A program made the position numbers and the translations under genes. This document shows, piece after piece, positions 6,296-15,060 of a stretch of DNA of 28,919 bases. The stretch's first letter is position 1; every line of letters starts with the position of its first letter. The notes under the pieces were generated by a model that ran no database searches, had not been told where the DNA came from, and saw only the letters and a program-made list of their open reading frames with translations. The stretch covers positions 1 to 28,919 of the forward strand of contig CAZWQX010000033.1 in assembly GCA_964635965.1 (NCBI GenBank), given 5' to 3'. The DNA is from JAKVAV01 sp964635965 (GTDB lineage Bacteria > Bacteroidota > Bacteroidia > Flavobacteriales_D > Cryomorphaceae).

Positions 6296-8742
6296 TGAAG
6301 ACCAAGCGAATTGAAGAATCAACCAAGTGTTATCACTGCGGCGACCCTTGTGAGTCGGATCATATCTTATTTGAAGAAAAAGACTTTTGTTGCCACGGCT
6401 GTAAAAGCGTTTTCGAGTTATTGCAAACATGCGAACTCGACGACTATTACAAGTACGCAGACAATCCGGGAATAAAAACCTTAAAAGCTCCCACTCTTGA
6501 CAAATTCGCTTACTTAGATGATGAGGTAATCCAGTCAAAAATTATCTCATTTAAGAGTGATAAGCTGGTGAAGGTCGTTCTCAAATTGCCGGCCATGCAT
6601 TGTGCCAGCTGTATTTGGCTGATTGAGAACTTTCGAAAACTCGTTCCTGGCGTGATTGAGTCAAGGGTCAATTTCGTAAAGCGACAAGCTTCGTTTTCCT
6701 ACGAGCCTGAGATTGTATCACTGAGACGATTGGTAGAGCAGCTTGCCGCTATTGGTTACGAACCCGAACTCACATTTGATGATACGTCTCAATCAAAACC
6801 GAAAAAGAAGAATACCAAACTGATCACTCAAATCGGTGTTGCGGGTTTTTGCTTTGGAAATATCATGTTGCTGAGTTTTCCTGAATACTTATCATTCGGG
6901 AATGAATTAGCAGAAAAGTACAGGGCTTTTTTCGGATATCTGAATTTCTTTCTAGCCCTTCCTGTATTACTCTATTCCGCACGAGACTATTTAATTTCGG
7001 CCAAAGGTGCAGTACTTAGAAACGGAATCAATATGGATGTACCTATTTCCCTGGGAATTCTTGCCATCTTCTTCCGAAGTGCTTATGAGATTTTTGCCCA
7101 GGGCGGGGGAGGTTACATGGATAGTCTTGCTGCTTTGGTGTTTTTCCTTTTGATTGGAAAATGGTTCCAACAAAAGACATACGATACGCTCTCCTTTGAA
7201 AGAGATTTTAGATCCTACTTTCCAATTGCGGTGAGGTTGATAGAAAATGGCAAAGAAAAATCCGTAAGCCTTGAAAAGGTAGCCGTGGGTGACATTTTCA
7301 AAATAAGAAGCGGCGAACTGATTCCTGTGGATTCGATATTGACTTCAGGTGTTGCTGAAATAGATTACAGTTTTGTCAGCGGTGAAGCCGAGCCTGTTCG
7401 AGTTGAAGAAGGTGAAGCTGTCTTTGCGGGTGGAAGGCAAACTGGCACAACCATTGAACTTGAGGCCACGAAGAATGTAGATCAAAGCTACCTTACGGGA
7501 CTTTGGAATTCAGATGCGGATGCAGGTCAAGAATCAAATCTGGAATCTTTTGCAGATAGGGTAGGTAAAGTATTCACCTATGTAGTGGTCTTAATAGCTG
7601 CCATCGCAGGGATTTTTTGGGCTGTTTTCGATCCTTCCTTAATCCTTAATGCGGTGAGTGCCGTGTTAATAGTGGCTTGTCCTTGTGCCCTTGCATTGAG
7701 TTTTCCTTTCGCCTATGGTAATGCCATTCGATTGATAGGCCGAAAGGGTTTCTACCTTAAGAATGCAGGGGCCCTGAACAGAATGGCGAGCGTTACGCAC
7801 ATCATTTTTGATAAAACGGGAACATTAACTCGTGGAAATAAGGCCAAACTGCGAGTTGCAGACTTTGGGATGGATGAATCTGATAGATCCATCGCTTTTT
7901 CAATGGCTTCTCATTCAGGACACCCTTTGAGTAGGATCATCGAATCAGAGTTAAAATTGGGCTCAGAGCTGATCGAACTCGAAAACTTTCGAGAATTAAA
8001 GGGACTTGGGCTTAAAGCAACCTTTGAAGGTGTTGATTACAGATTGGGATCTGCTCCCTTTGTTGGTTTCGAAAAGAAGAGTAATAAGATTTCCAAATCT
8101 TCAAAAGTATTCTTGCGCAGAGGAGGTGAAATTGTAGCGGCCTTCTCCATCCGAAAATCTTACAGATTGGGATTGATCGAGCTAATTCAAAATCTAAAGA
8201 GATCGTATTCCCTTTTCATGCTTAGTGGCGACAACGACGCCGAAAGAGAGACAATGGAGGGTTTTTTTGATCAAAAGCACGGTCTTCTCTTTGATCAATT
8301 ACCTCATGAAAAAAGAGATTTTGTTAGAAAACTCAATGAGCAAGGAGCTGTTACGGCCATGATTGGCGATGGGTTGAATGATGCTGCTGCCTTGAAAGAG
8401 AGCACTTTGGGGATATCGGTAGCGGATGACGTATTTCGCTTTTCACCTGCTTCTGACGCTATTTTGGCAGGGGATGGTTTTGAGCATTTACCTGAATTCT
8501 TCGATTTCTCAAAGGCTGTCTTAAGAGTGGTTAAATACAGTTTCGCCTTCTCTTTCCTTTACAATGCCGTAGGACTGTACTTCGCTGTTCAAGGCATATT
8601 AACACCTGTTATTGCGGCCATTTTGATGCCTTTGAGTTCAATTACGGTTGTGAGTTTTGTCACACTGGGTACAGCGATTCACTACTTCAAAAGATTTGGT
8701 TATGAGGGTATTAAGTCAAAAACTGACAAAAATCAGGTTTAA
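6295..8742 (+). CDS. ccoI: CcoI: copper-translocating P1B-type ATPase for cbb3 oxidase assembly
   Basis: From the ATG at 6295 the product is 815 residues; an in-frame GTG three bases earlier is the less likely start. In order: a Cys-rich N-terminal metal-associated domain (C12, C15, C19, C32, C33, C36), an HMA domain with MHCASC (C103/C106), membrane helices, the actuator (SGEAEP near residue 362), the metal-path motif CPC at 462-464, the phosphorylation site D506 in DKTGT, an HP motif (SGHPLSR), and the hinge motifs SGDND and GDGLND. It exports Cu(I) across the inner membrane, by family knowledge to supply the CuB centre of CcoN. It is coupled to the Usp-like gene by a TGATG overlap. Its last 20 bases contain the first of the tandem dyads that precede ccoS. 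Confidence 0.96.
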   Translation: MKTKRIEESTKCYHCGDPCESDHILFEEKDFCCHGCKSVFELLQTCELDDYYKYADNPGIKTLKAPTLDKFAYLDDEVIQSKIISFKSDKLVKVVLKLPAMHCASCIWLIENFRKLVPGVIESRVNFVKRQASFSYEPEIVSLRRLVEQLAAIGYEPELTFDDTSQSKPKKKNTKLITQIGVAGFCFGNIMLLSFPEYLSFGNELAEKYRAFFGYLNFFLALPVLLYSARDYLISAKGAVLRNGINMDVPISLGILAIFFRSAYEIFAQGGGGYMDSLAALVFFLLIGKWFQQKTYDTLSFERDFRSYFPIAVRLIENGKEKSVSLEKVAVGDIFKIRSGELIPVDSILTSGVAEIDYSFVSGEAEPVRVEEGEAVFAGGRQTGTTIELEATKNVDQSYLTGLWNSDADAGQESNLESFADRVGKVFTYVVVLIAAIAGIFWAVFDPSLILNAVSAVLIVACPCALALSFPFAYGNAIRLIGRKGFYLKNAGALNRMASVTHIIFDKTGTLTRGNKAKLRVADFGMDESDRSIAFSMASHSGHPLSRIIESELKLGSELIELENFRELKGLGLKATFEGVDYRLGSAPFVGFEKKSNKISKSSKVFLRRGGEIVAAFSIRKSYRLGLIELIQNLKRSYSLFMLSGDNDAERETMEGFFDQKHGLLFDQLPHEKRDFVRKLNEQGAVTAMIGDGLNDAAALKESTLGISVADDVFRFSPASDAILAGDGFEHLPEFFDFSKAVLRVVKYSFAFSFLYNAVGLYFAVQGILTPVIAAILMPLSSITVVSFVTLGTAIHYFKRFGYEGIKSKTDKNQV

Positions 8743-8758
8743 GATTGACGCACATCAT
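8723..8758. promoter_or_regulatory. Tandem Crp/Fnr-type operators upstream of ccoS-ccoNO, overlapping the ccoI 3' end
   Basis: CTGACAAAAATCAG (8723-8736, inside the last codons of ccoI) and TTGACGCACATCAT (8745-8758) both carry TGA-N6-TCA. The centres, 8729.5 and 8751.5, are 22 bp apart, the same spacing as the pair at 5464-5499. A -7-like TTTTTTTG at 8781-8788 would put the second centre close to -41.5, the classic class II activator position. Binding by the regulator at 4735 is inferred. Confidence 0.72.
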
Positions 8759-8780
8759 AAAAACAGGAAGGAGCATGTTT

Positions 8781-8788
8781 TTTTTTTG
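8781..8788 (+). promoter_or_regulatory. Candidate -7 box (TTTTTTTG) for the ccoS-ccoNOQP transcription unit
   Basis: It matches five of six fixed positions of TAnnTTTG. It sits at the end of a run of eleven bases (ten T's and the G), so the exact box is uncertain. The predicted start near 8793 gives a leader of about 18 bases before ccoS. The distance to the upstream dyad is the main support. Confidence 0.45.
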
Positions 8789-8810
8789 TAGGCATCCAAA
8801 ATCAAATTAA

Positions 8811-8981
8811 ATGGAAGCACTTTTTGTATTGATCGGAATTAGTTTGATAGTGGCCATCGTATTTCTGCTCAGCTTTCTTTGGGCAGTTAGGTCAAAACAA
8901 TACGAAGACGATTTTACACCATCAGTGCGAATGCTATTCGATTCAGAGAATAATTCCAATTCAGATAAAACACCAAACTAA
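8811..8981 (+). CDS. ccoS: CcoS: small cbb3 oxidase assembly protein
   Basis: A 56-residue single-helix membrane protein. Residues 4-26 are hydrophobic (LFVLIGISLIVAIVFLLSFL, then WAV), followed by the family's RSKQYEDDFTPSVRMLF region, where a helix ending in W-x-V-x-S-x-Q-Y/F-[DE]-D is typical of CcoS. CcoS is needed for insertion of haem and copper cofactors into the oxidase. The position, between ccoI and ccoN, is the usual one. The ATG directly follows a TAA at 8808-8810, and the stop is eight bases before the ccoNO ATG. Confidence 0.93.
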   Translation: MEALFVLIGISLIVAIVFLLSFLWAVRSKQYEDDFTPSVRMLFDSENNSNSDKTPN

Positions 8982-8989
8982 GACAAGTT

Positions 8990-11125
8990 ATGAAGCTTGA
9001 AAAGTTTTACTACGACAACCAGATTGTAAAACTCTTTGCCTATGCCACCATCGTTTGGGGTGTTGTGGGTATGCTGGTTGGGCTATATGCCGCCTTTTCT
9101 CTCGTTTACCCTTCTCTCTCAATGGGACTTGAATACACCACTTTCGGGCGTATTCGACCGTTGCATACCAACGCAATCATATTTGCTTTCGTTGGTAACG
9201 GGATTTACACGGGAGTTTATTATTCGCTCCAACGTCTTCTAAAGACGCGAATGTGGAGTGATACACTATCCCGAATTAATTTCTGGGGTTGGCAATTAAT
9301 CATTGTTTCGGCGGCTCTCACGTTGCCATTTGGAATTACCACCTCTAAGGAATACGCTGAACTGGAATGGCCTATAGACATCGCAATCGCTTTGATTTGG
9401 GTGGTATTCGGACTGAACATGATCATGACGATCATTAAAAGACGGGAACGTCACCTCTATGTGGCAATCTGGTTCTACATCGCAACTTTCGTTACCGTTG
9501 CGGTACTTCACATTGTAAACTCATTTGAGCTACCTATATCGTTTTTGAAATCGTACTCCTGGTATGCAGGAGTTCAGGACGCCCTTGTGCAATGGTGGTA
9601 CGGTCATAATGCCGTTGCTTTCTTCCTCACTACTCCTTATTTAGGTTTGATGTATTACTTCATCCCTAAAGCAGCTAACAGACCGGTATACTCCTACCGA
9701 CTGTCCATCATTCACTTTTGGGCGTTGATCTTTATCTATATCTGGGCTGGTCCTCACCACCTTCTCTACACTTCACTCCCTGATTGGGCACAGAGTTTGG
9801 GAACAGTATTCTCCATTATGCTTATCGCACCTAGTTGGGGAGGTATGTTGAATGGACTACTTACCCTTAGAGGTGCTTGGGATAAGGTCCGCGAAAGTCC
9901 GGTTCTCAAGTTCATGGTTGTTGCCGTAACAGCTTACGGTATGTCAACCTTTGAAGGGCCAATGCTCTCTATAAAGAGCATTAATGCGATCAGCCACTTC
10001 ACCGATTGGACAATTGCCCACGTACACATTGGAGGTTTAGGATGGAATGGCTTCCTGACCTTCGGTATGTTGTACTGGTTGGTTCCTAAGCTTTGGAAGA
10101 CAAAATTGCACTCGATCAGATTGGCCAATATCCACTTCTGGTTAGGTACTTTGGGAATTGTTTTCTATGCACTTCCACTTTACTGGGCAGGTTTCACTCA
10201 GTGGGCGATGTGGCAAGAATTCAGCAGAGATGGGTTCCTTGTTTACACCAACTTCCTGGAAACCGTTACTCAATTGTTGCCAATGTATTGGATGAGAGCG
10301 GTAGGGGGTACTCTCTACTTGGTTGGTACGATTGTAATGATCTACAACTTGGTTGTCACGATGCGTGCAGGAAGCTTCGTCAAAGAAGAAGAGGCTGAGG
10401 CAGCCCCACTTGAGAAGGAATACAAGCCTCACGGTAAAGAACACTGGCACCGTCCAATAGAGCGTAGGCCAATTCAGCTCCTAGTATTGTCTTTGGTTAT
10501 GATTCTGATTGGAGGAATTGTTGAGATGGTTCCAACTTTCTTGGTGAAATCAAACGTTCCTACAATCAGTAGTGTCAAACCTTACACTCCTCTGGAGCTG
10601 CATGGTCGTGATGTGTATATCTCTGAAGGTTGTAATAACTGTCACTCTCAGATGGTCAGACCATTCAGGCATGAAACAGAGCGTTATGGCGAGTACTCAA
10701 AAGCCGGAGAATTTGTCTACGATCACCCATTCCTTTGGGGATCTAAGAGAACCGGTCCTGACCTGCACCGCGTAGGTGGGAAGTATCCCGACTCATGGCA
10801 CTACAATCATATGATTGAGCCAGAGAGAATGTCACCGAATTCAATCATGCCGGTTTATGACTGGTTGGTTGATAAGCAAATCGATACGACAACTACTCAG
10901 GCTAAGATCAATGCGATGAGAACCCTTGGTGTACCTTATCCTGAGGGATATGAGAAGATTGCAAATGATGATGTAGTAAAACAGCAGCGTCTCATTATTG
11001 AGAGCCTCGCTTCTGATGATATTGAAGCTGAACCTAATACCGAGATGGTTGCACTCATTGCTTATCTGCAACGCTTAGGGACCGATATTGCTCTAGCTGA
11101 TGATCAAACCGCTGAAAAGAAGTAG
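8990..11125 (+). CDS. ccoNO: CcoNO: fused cbb3-type cytochrome c oxidase subunits I and II
   Basis: The product is 711 residues. Residues 1 to about 465 are CcoN, the haem-copper catalytic subunit. Low-spin haem ligands are H59 and H346. CuB ligands are H206, H256 and H257, with H344 for haem b3 and the cross-linked Tyr at Y250. These are each one residue below the numbers I recall for the Pseudomonas stutzeri enzyme (H207, H257, H258, Y251). A charged linker (about 464-490) leads into CcoO: one membrane helix (about 494-517), a c-type haem site CNNCH at 548-552 and a likely Met ligand M620 (SIMPVY). The enzyme reduces O2 to water at low oxygen and pumps protons. CcoN and CcoO are usually separate, but fusion is known in Bacteroidota. 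ccoQ begins two bases after the stop. Confidence 0.97.
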   Translation: MKLEKFYYDNQIVKLFAYATIVWGVVGMLVGLYAAFSLVYPSLSMGLEYTTFGRIRPLHTNAIIFAFVGNGIYTGVYYSLQRLLKTRMWSDTLSRINFWGWQLIIVSAALTLPFGITTSKEYAELEWPIDIAIALIWVVFGLNMIMTIIKRRERHLYVAIWFYIATFVTVAVLHIVNSFELPISFLKSYSWYAGVQDALVQWWYGHNAVAFFLTTPYLGLMYYFIPKAANRPVYSYRLSIIHFWALIFIYIWAGPHHLLYTSLPDWAQSLGTVFSIMLIAPSWGGMLNGLLTLRGAWDKVRESPVLKFMVVAVTAYGMSTFEGPMLSIKSINAISHFTDWTIAHVHIGGLGWNGFLTFGMLYWLVPKLWKTKLHSIRLANIHFWLGTLGIVFYALPLYWAGFTQWAMWQEFSRDGFLVYTNFLETVTQLLPMYWMRAVGGTLYLVGTIVMIYNLVVTMRAGSFVKEEEAEAAPLEKEYKPHGKEHWHRPIERRPIQLLVLSLVMILIGGIVEMVPTFLVKSNVPTISSVKPYTPLELHGRDVYISEGCNNCHSQMVRPFRHETERYGEYSKAGEFVYDHPFLWGSKRTGPDLHRVGGKYPDSWHYNHMIEPERMSPNSIMPVYDWLVDKQIDTTTTQAKINAMRTLGVPYPEGYEKIANDDVVKQQRLIIESLASDDIEAEPNTEMVALIAYLQRLGTDIALADDQTAEKK

Positions 11126-11127
11126 TC

Positions 11128-11334
11128 ATGCTCAAATTCGTTAAACACACCATGGAGACCATTGTCGGAATTGAAGTATTCCCGATCATCTCCTTCTTGA
11201 TATTCTTTTCCTTTTTCATCGGATTACTGATATATGTCAAACGACTCAGTAGTGCACATATTGATGAAATGGGAGCACTACCATTGGAAAATGATGAACA
11301 CTATTCAACGCCTAAACCCGACAATCATGAATAA
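11128..11334 (+). CDS. ccoQ: CcoQ: small cbb3 oxidase subunit IV
   Basis: A 68-residue protein with one membrane helix (about residues 17-37, FPIISFLIFFSFFIGLLIYV) and a short acidic tail. Size, topology and position between ccoNO and ccoP fit CcoQ/FixQ, which stabilises CcoP in the complex. Sequence identity in this family is low, so the call rests mainly on context. Its last eight bases overlap the start of ccoP. Confidence 0.85.
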   Translation: MLKFVKHTMETIVGIEVFPIISFLIFFSFFIGLLIYVKRLSSAHIDEMGALPLENDEHYSTPKPDNHE

Positions 11335-12514
11335 GAAAACCACGCTATTGTTTTTTGCCCTGGTTATGGGAATTATTCCGGTAAGCGCCGCAGAGGCAGA
11401 CTCAGGTTTTAGCGAATTGCTTTCGGGACCAAATTTGACGTTGGCAATCATTGCTTTGATTCAGCTAATTGCGATTATCAGTGTTGGTAGCATTATAAAA
11501 AAGCTTACCAGGAATACTGATTATTTCGTGAAGTTGAAAAAGCTCAGAGAATCAGAAGGGCTGAAAGTTGCAATCTTAATGATAGGATTTAGTGGATTAA
11601 GCCTCTTGGCTAATGCCCAAGAAGCAACTGAGGCGGTTCGTGAGCAAGCACCACTCTATCCTGAATTCGCGAGGGATCCGAATTCAATCATGTTGCTTGG
11701 TTTGAATGTTATTCTACTTTTGGTTTTCATCTACATGACGCGGCTTCTAAGAAGCACTGTGGCTATGTTGATGCCTGAAATTGAAGAAGAGCCACAAACT
11801 GTTGCTGAAGCTCAAGCGAGCGGTGTGATGCACGCCTTGACGGATGCAATTCCATTGGAAAGAGAGCATGAAGTAATGATGGATCACGAATACGACGGTA
11901 TTCGAGAGCTCGATAACAATCTTCCACCCTGGTGGGTATGGATGTTCTACGTGACCATTGCTTTTGCATTCGTGTATATGGTTTACTTCCATGTTTTGCC
12001 ATATGGTCAATCTCAGGAAGAACAGTACATCGCTGAGGTAGAAGCTGCTGAAGAGGCGAAAGCTGCATACTTGGCAATGGCCAAAAACCTCGTTGATGAG
12101 AGTAATGTGGAGATGTTAAGTACTGAGTCGGATCTCAATGCCGGTAAGGCAATCTTCGTTGAGAAATGCCAGCAGTGCCACGCAGCAGATGGAGGTGGAG
12201 GAGTAGGACCTAATTTGACTGACGAGTATTGGATTCACGGTGGGTCTATTCAGGATATCTTCAAGACAGTGAAATACGGTGTACCGGCAAAGGGAATGAT
12301 TTCTTGGGAATCTCAGTTACGTCCAAATGAAATGGCTCAGGTTTCCAGTTATATTAAGTCACTTATGGGAACTCAGCCTGCCAATCCCAAAGAGCCTCAA
12401 GGTGATGTTTGGGTAGAGCAGGTGGAAACTGAACAACCTGCTGATTCCGTTCAATCTGCACCGAATGAGGAGACGACGGAAGAGGAGATTGATAGCCAAA
12501 CGGCAGCCTTGTAA
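11327..12514 (+). CDS. ccoP: CcoP: membrane-anchored cytochrome c subunit III, single haem
   Basis: The start is the ATG at 11327 (MNKKTTLLFF), not the upstream in-frame ATG at 11234, which would lie deep inside ccoQ and add 31 unrelated residues. The product is 395 residues. The N-terminus has a signal-like helix and hydrophobic stretches at about 36-57, 80-97 and 120-140. The canonical CcoP anchor follows (NNLPPWWVWMFYVTIAFAF, about 197-222). One c-type haem site is present, CQQCH at 281-285, with probable Met ligand M324 (AKGMISW). Proteobacterial CcoP has two haem sites; only one is seen here. A long acidic C-terminal tail (about 350-395) is extra. The subunit passes electrons from soluble cytochrome c to CcoO. 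It overlaps ccoG by one base (TAATG). Confidence 0.94.
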   Translation: MNKKTTLLFFALVMGIIPVSAAEADSGFSELLSGPNLTLAIIALIQLIAIISVGSIIKKLTRNTDYFVKLKKLRESEGLKVAILMIGFSGLSLLANAQEATEAVREQAPLYPEFARDPNSIMLLGLNVILLLVFIYMTRLLRSTVAMLMPEIEEEPQTVAEAQASGVMHALTDAIPLEREHEVMMDHEYDGIRELDNNLPPWWVWMFYVTIAFAFVYMVYFHVLPYGQSQEEQYIAEVEAAEEAKAAYLAMAKNLVDESNVEMLSTESDLNAGKAIFVEKCQQCHAADGGGGVGPNLTDEYWIHGGSIQDIFKTVKYGVPAKGMISWESQLRPNEMAQVSSYIKSLMGTQPANPKEPQGDVWVEQVETEQPADSVQSAPNEETTEEEIDSQTAAL

Positions 12515-13920
12515 TGATAGCAGAGAAAACAAAAGAAGAAAGTTTTAGAGATAGCATCTCTACCGTCGACGAAGAAGGAAAACGAAAATGGATTTTCCCG
12601 AAAAAGCCTTCAGGTCGATATACAAAAATGCGAACATGGGTCAGCTACTTTTTGCTGGCCTTTTTGTTCCTCGCGCCTTTTGTGCGTATCGGAGGGCAAC
12701 CACTCCTTCAATTCAATTTGATTGATCGAAAGTTCATCCTTTTTGGTCAAATATTCTGGCCTCAGGATTTTCATCTTTTCGTTCTTTCGATGATAACTCT
12801 TGTGGTTTTCATAACCCTTTTTACGGTTGTTTACGGCAGGATATTTTGTGGTTGGGTTTGTCCACAGACGATCTTTATGGAGAATGTATTCAGGAAGATT
12901 GAATACGCGATCGACGGAGATTGGAAAGCTCAAATGAAGCTCAAGAAGTCTGGATGGACCAAAGAGAAAATTCGGAAACGAGTATTAAAGCACAGTATCT
13001 TCTTTGCTATTTCATTTTTAATAGCAAATACATTTTTGGCCTACATTATCGGAAGTGAAGCCTTGCTGGAAATTATGACCGATCCTCCAGCGGAACACAC
13101 TGGTGGCTTAGCCGCGATCACTATTTTCTCTGCTGTATTTTATGGAGTATTCGCTTTTTTTCGTGAGCAGGTTTGTATTGCAGTCTGTCCTTATGGAAGG
13201 CTTCAAGGGGTTTTGCTTGATAGACAATCCGTTGTAGTAGCCTACGATCATTTCAGAGGAGAATCCCGAGGTAAGTTCAGGAAAAATGAAGTTAGAGAGG
13301 AAGTTGGAAAAGGTGATTGCATTGATTGTGGTCACTGCGTTCACGTGTGCCCGACCGGAATTGATATCCGAAACGGAACTCAACTTGAATGTATCAATTG
13401 CACCGCTTGTATCGATGCATGCGATTCAATGATGGAAGCGGTGAATCTTCCAAAAGGATTGATCAGGTATACGAGCGAAGAACAAATTCAAACACGAAAA
13501 CCATTCGAGCTTTCAGTAAGAGCAAAAGCTTATACTGTGGTTCTCGCTTTATTAGTAGGAGTTGTTGTGACTCTGTTGGTTACGCGTACAGAAATTGAGG
13601 CCATCATACTTCGAACTCCCGGTATGCTTTACCAAACCACTGAAGAAGGGGATATAAGTAATCTCTACAATTACAAGATTGTGAACAAGACCAATCACGA
13701 CTTAGTATTGGATTTTGTTCCGCTGGAAGAAGGGTTTGACCTCAATGTAATTGGAAATAACCTTGAATTAAACAAACAGGAAGTACTTGAAGGAGCCTTT
13801 TTCTTAAGTGCGCCTGAAGAGGCTTTTGATAAAGGAAAAGCACTAACCAAAATTGGTATTTATGACCAAAACGGTGAGTTGATTGAGAAAGTGAAAATGA
13901 GAATAACAGGACCATTATAG
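12514..13920 (+). CDS. ccoG: CcoG (FixG/RdxA): membrane ferredoxin-type cbb3 oxidase assembly protein
   Basis: The product is 468 residues with membrane helices at about 40-57, 87-107, 160-180 and 198-216, plus one at about 335-355. Cysteine motifs are FCGWVCPQ (C112, C116) and CIAVCPYG (C221, C225). These are followed by two [4Fe-4S] sites: C269-x2-C272-x2-C275-x3-C279 and C293-x2-C296-x2-C299-x3-C303. The C-terminal part is an Ig-like FixG domain. CcoG has been described as a cupric reductase that supplies Cu(I) for CcoN maturation. It starts on the last base of the ccoP stop (TAATG) and precedes ccoH by four bases. Confidence 0.96.
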   Translation: MIAEKTKEESFRDSISTVDEEGKRKWIFPKKPSGRYTKMRTWVSYFLLAFLFLAPFVRIGGQPLLQFNLIDRKFILFGQIFWPQDFHLFVLSMITLVVFITLFTVVYGRIFCGWVCPQTIFMENVFRKIEYAIDGDWKAQMKLKKSGWTKEKIRKRVLKHSIFFAISFLIANTFLAYIIGSEALLEIMTDPPAEHTGGLAAITIFSAVFYGVFAFFREQVCIAVCPYGRLQGVLLDRQSVVVAYDHFRGESRGKFRKNEVREEVGKGDCIDCGHCVHVCPTGIDIRNGTQLECINCTACIDACDSMMEAVNLPKGLIRYTSEEQIQTRKPFELSVRAKAYTVVLALLVGVVVTLLVTRTEIEAIILRTPGMLYQTTEEGDISNLYNYKIVNKTNHDLVLDFVPLEEGFDLNVIGNNLELNKQEVLEGAFFLSAPEEAFDKGKALTKIGIYDQNGELIEKVKMRITGPL

Positions 13921-13924
13921 AGTT

Positions 13925-14365
13925 ATGAAATTAAACTGGGGACATAAAATCGCGATCATCTATGTTTTATTCATGGCATTTATGTTGTCTATGCTCTTCA
14001 TGAGTAAACAGTATGATCATGAGTTAGTTACGGAGGATTATTACGCCAAGGAGCTTGCCTACCAAGAGAAAATTGATGCAGGAAAGAATCTTGCTGATGC
14101 TGAGTTCGAAGTGAATTTAAAAGTTGTTGCGGAAGCGATTAATTTATCTTTTGATGGATTGCCCGAGAATGTAAGGCCTACGGGTAATGTGGTTTTGTAC
14201 AAACCAAATGATCAATCTTTGGATGAAACACATCCAATTCACTTAATCGAAGAAGGAAATTCAATGAGTATCAATGCCGCAGGAAAATCAGGACGCTACC
14301 GTGTGTTGGTAAGCTTCGAGATAGATGGAGAGCCGTTTTACAAAGAAAAAGAGTTGGTTCTATGA
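13925..14365 (+). CDS. ccoH: CcoH (FixH): cbb3 oxidase assembly protein
   Basis: The product is 146 residues. One N-terminal membrane helix (about residues 7-27) is followed by the family's DYYAKELAYQEKID segment, which is typical of FixH, and a beta-rich periplasmic domain (about 60-146). CcoH contacts the oxidase during assembly and works alongside CcoI and CcoG. The stop overlaps the next gene by four bases (ATGA). Confidence 0.9.
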   Translation: MKLNWGHKIAIIYVLFMAFMLSMLFMSKQYDHELVTEDYYAKELAYQEKIDAGKNLADAEFEVNLKVVAEAINLSFDGLPENVRPTGNVVLYKPNDQSLDETHPIHLIEEGNSMSINAAGKSGRYRVLVSFEIDGEPFYKEKELVL

Positions 14366-15060
14366 CTTTCCTTCCCGCATTAATTCTTGGTTTTGCGGGT
14401 AGTGTTCACTGCTTGGGGATGTGTGGGCCGATAGCCATGGCCATTCCCGTAGGTAGCGGATCGATGTCAGTGAGATCAGGTAATTATTTGATTTATCATT
14501 TTGGAAGGATAACGGCCTATGCCATTTTGGGATTCCTTTTTGGTGTTCTGGGTTTTGGTCTTGATTTAGCGGGAGTTCAACAAGGACTTTCACTAGGGGT
14601 GGGATTATTCATGTTGGGTTTTATTTGGCTCCCGAAGGTTAAACTCTTTTCAGGATTGCATTCAGGAATGGCAAGAATTCAATCAAAAACCACTTCCATG
14701 ATGGCTAAATATTTGAAATCTAATCGTCCAGCTGCTCTGCTTGGATTGGGGTTTTTTAATGGGTTTTTGCCTTGTGGATTTGTTTATCTGGCTCTCGCGG
14801 GAGCACTCATTACTTACAATCCTTTTGGAGGATCACTCTTCATGGCTGTTTTTGGCTTAGGTACAGTGCCTGCGCTTCTTGTGCTGGCGCTTACGGGAAA
14901 TAAACTTGGTCAAACCTTCAAATTGAGATTTCAATCATTCGCCCCATACTTGGTAACGGCAATTGCATTGCTGTTCATATTAAGAGGATTAGGACTGGGG
15001 ATTCCATACTTGAGTCCAGATCCTGGTTTTGTCGTTGAATCAACTGAAGCTTGTCATTGA
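14362..15060 (+). CDS. TauE/SafE-like (DsbD_2 superfamily) membrane protein of the cco operon
   Basis: The product is 232 residues with about six hydrophobic segments. The first carries GSVHCLGMCGP (C17, C21), and the fourth carries FLPCGFVYLAL; these paired Cys/Pro motifs are characteristic of the DsbD_2/SafE family related to CcdA and DsbD. Homologues commonly follow ccoH in Bacteroidota oxidase operons. A role in copper transfer or in moving reductant across the membrane is plausible, whereas the 'sulfite exporter' name is only a family label. It overlaps ccoH by four bases and hemN by one base (TGATG), so it is translationally embedded in the operon. Confidence 0.88.
   Translation: MTFLPALILGFAGSVHCLGMCGPIAMAIPVGSGSMSVRSGNYLIYHFGRITAYAILGFLFGVLGFGLDLAGVQQGLSLGVGLFMLGFIWLPKVKLFSGLHSGMARIQSKTTSMMAKYLKSNRPAALLGLGFFNGFLPCGFVYLALAGALITYNPFGGSLFMAVFGLGTVPALLVLALTGNKLGQTFKLRFQSFAPYLVTAIALLFILRGLGLGIPYLSPDPGFVVESTEACH

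Noticed and set aside
8775..8810. An 11-codon frame (MFFFCRHPKSN) after an AAGGAG, ending directly before the ccoS ATG, as a possible leader peptide
   Set aside because: The AAGGAG is only one base from the ATG, too close for ribosome binding, and the stretch overlaps the better-supported -7 box.
11234..11326. Upstream extension of ccoP to the ATG at 11234
   Set aside because: It lies almost entirely inside ccoQ in another frame and lacks any CcoP-like sequence; the ATG at 11327 begins a signal-like helix.
15044..15057. CTGAAGCTTGTCAT, another TGA-N6-TCA, at the safE-like/hemN junction
   Set aside because: It is single, lies inside coding sequence, and about seven such matches are expected by chance in the window.
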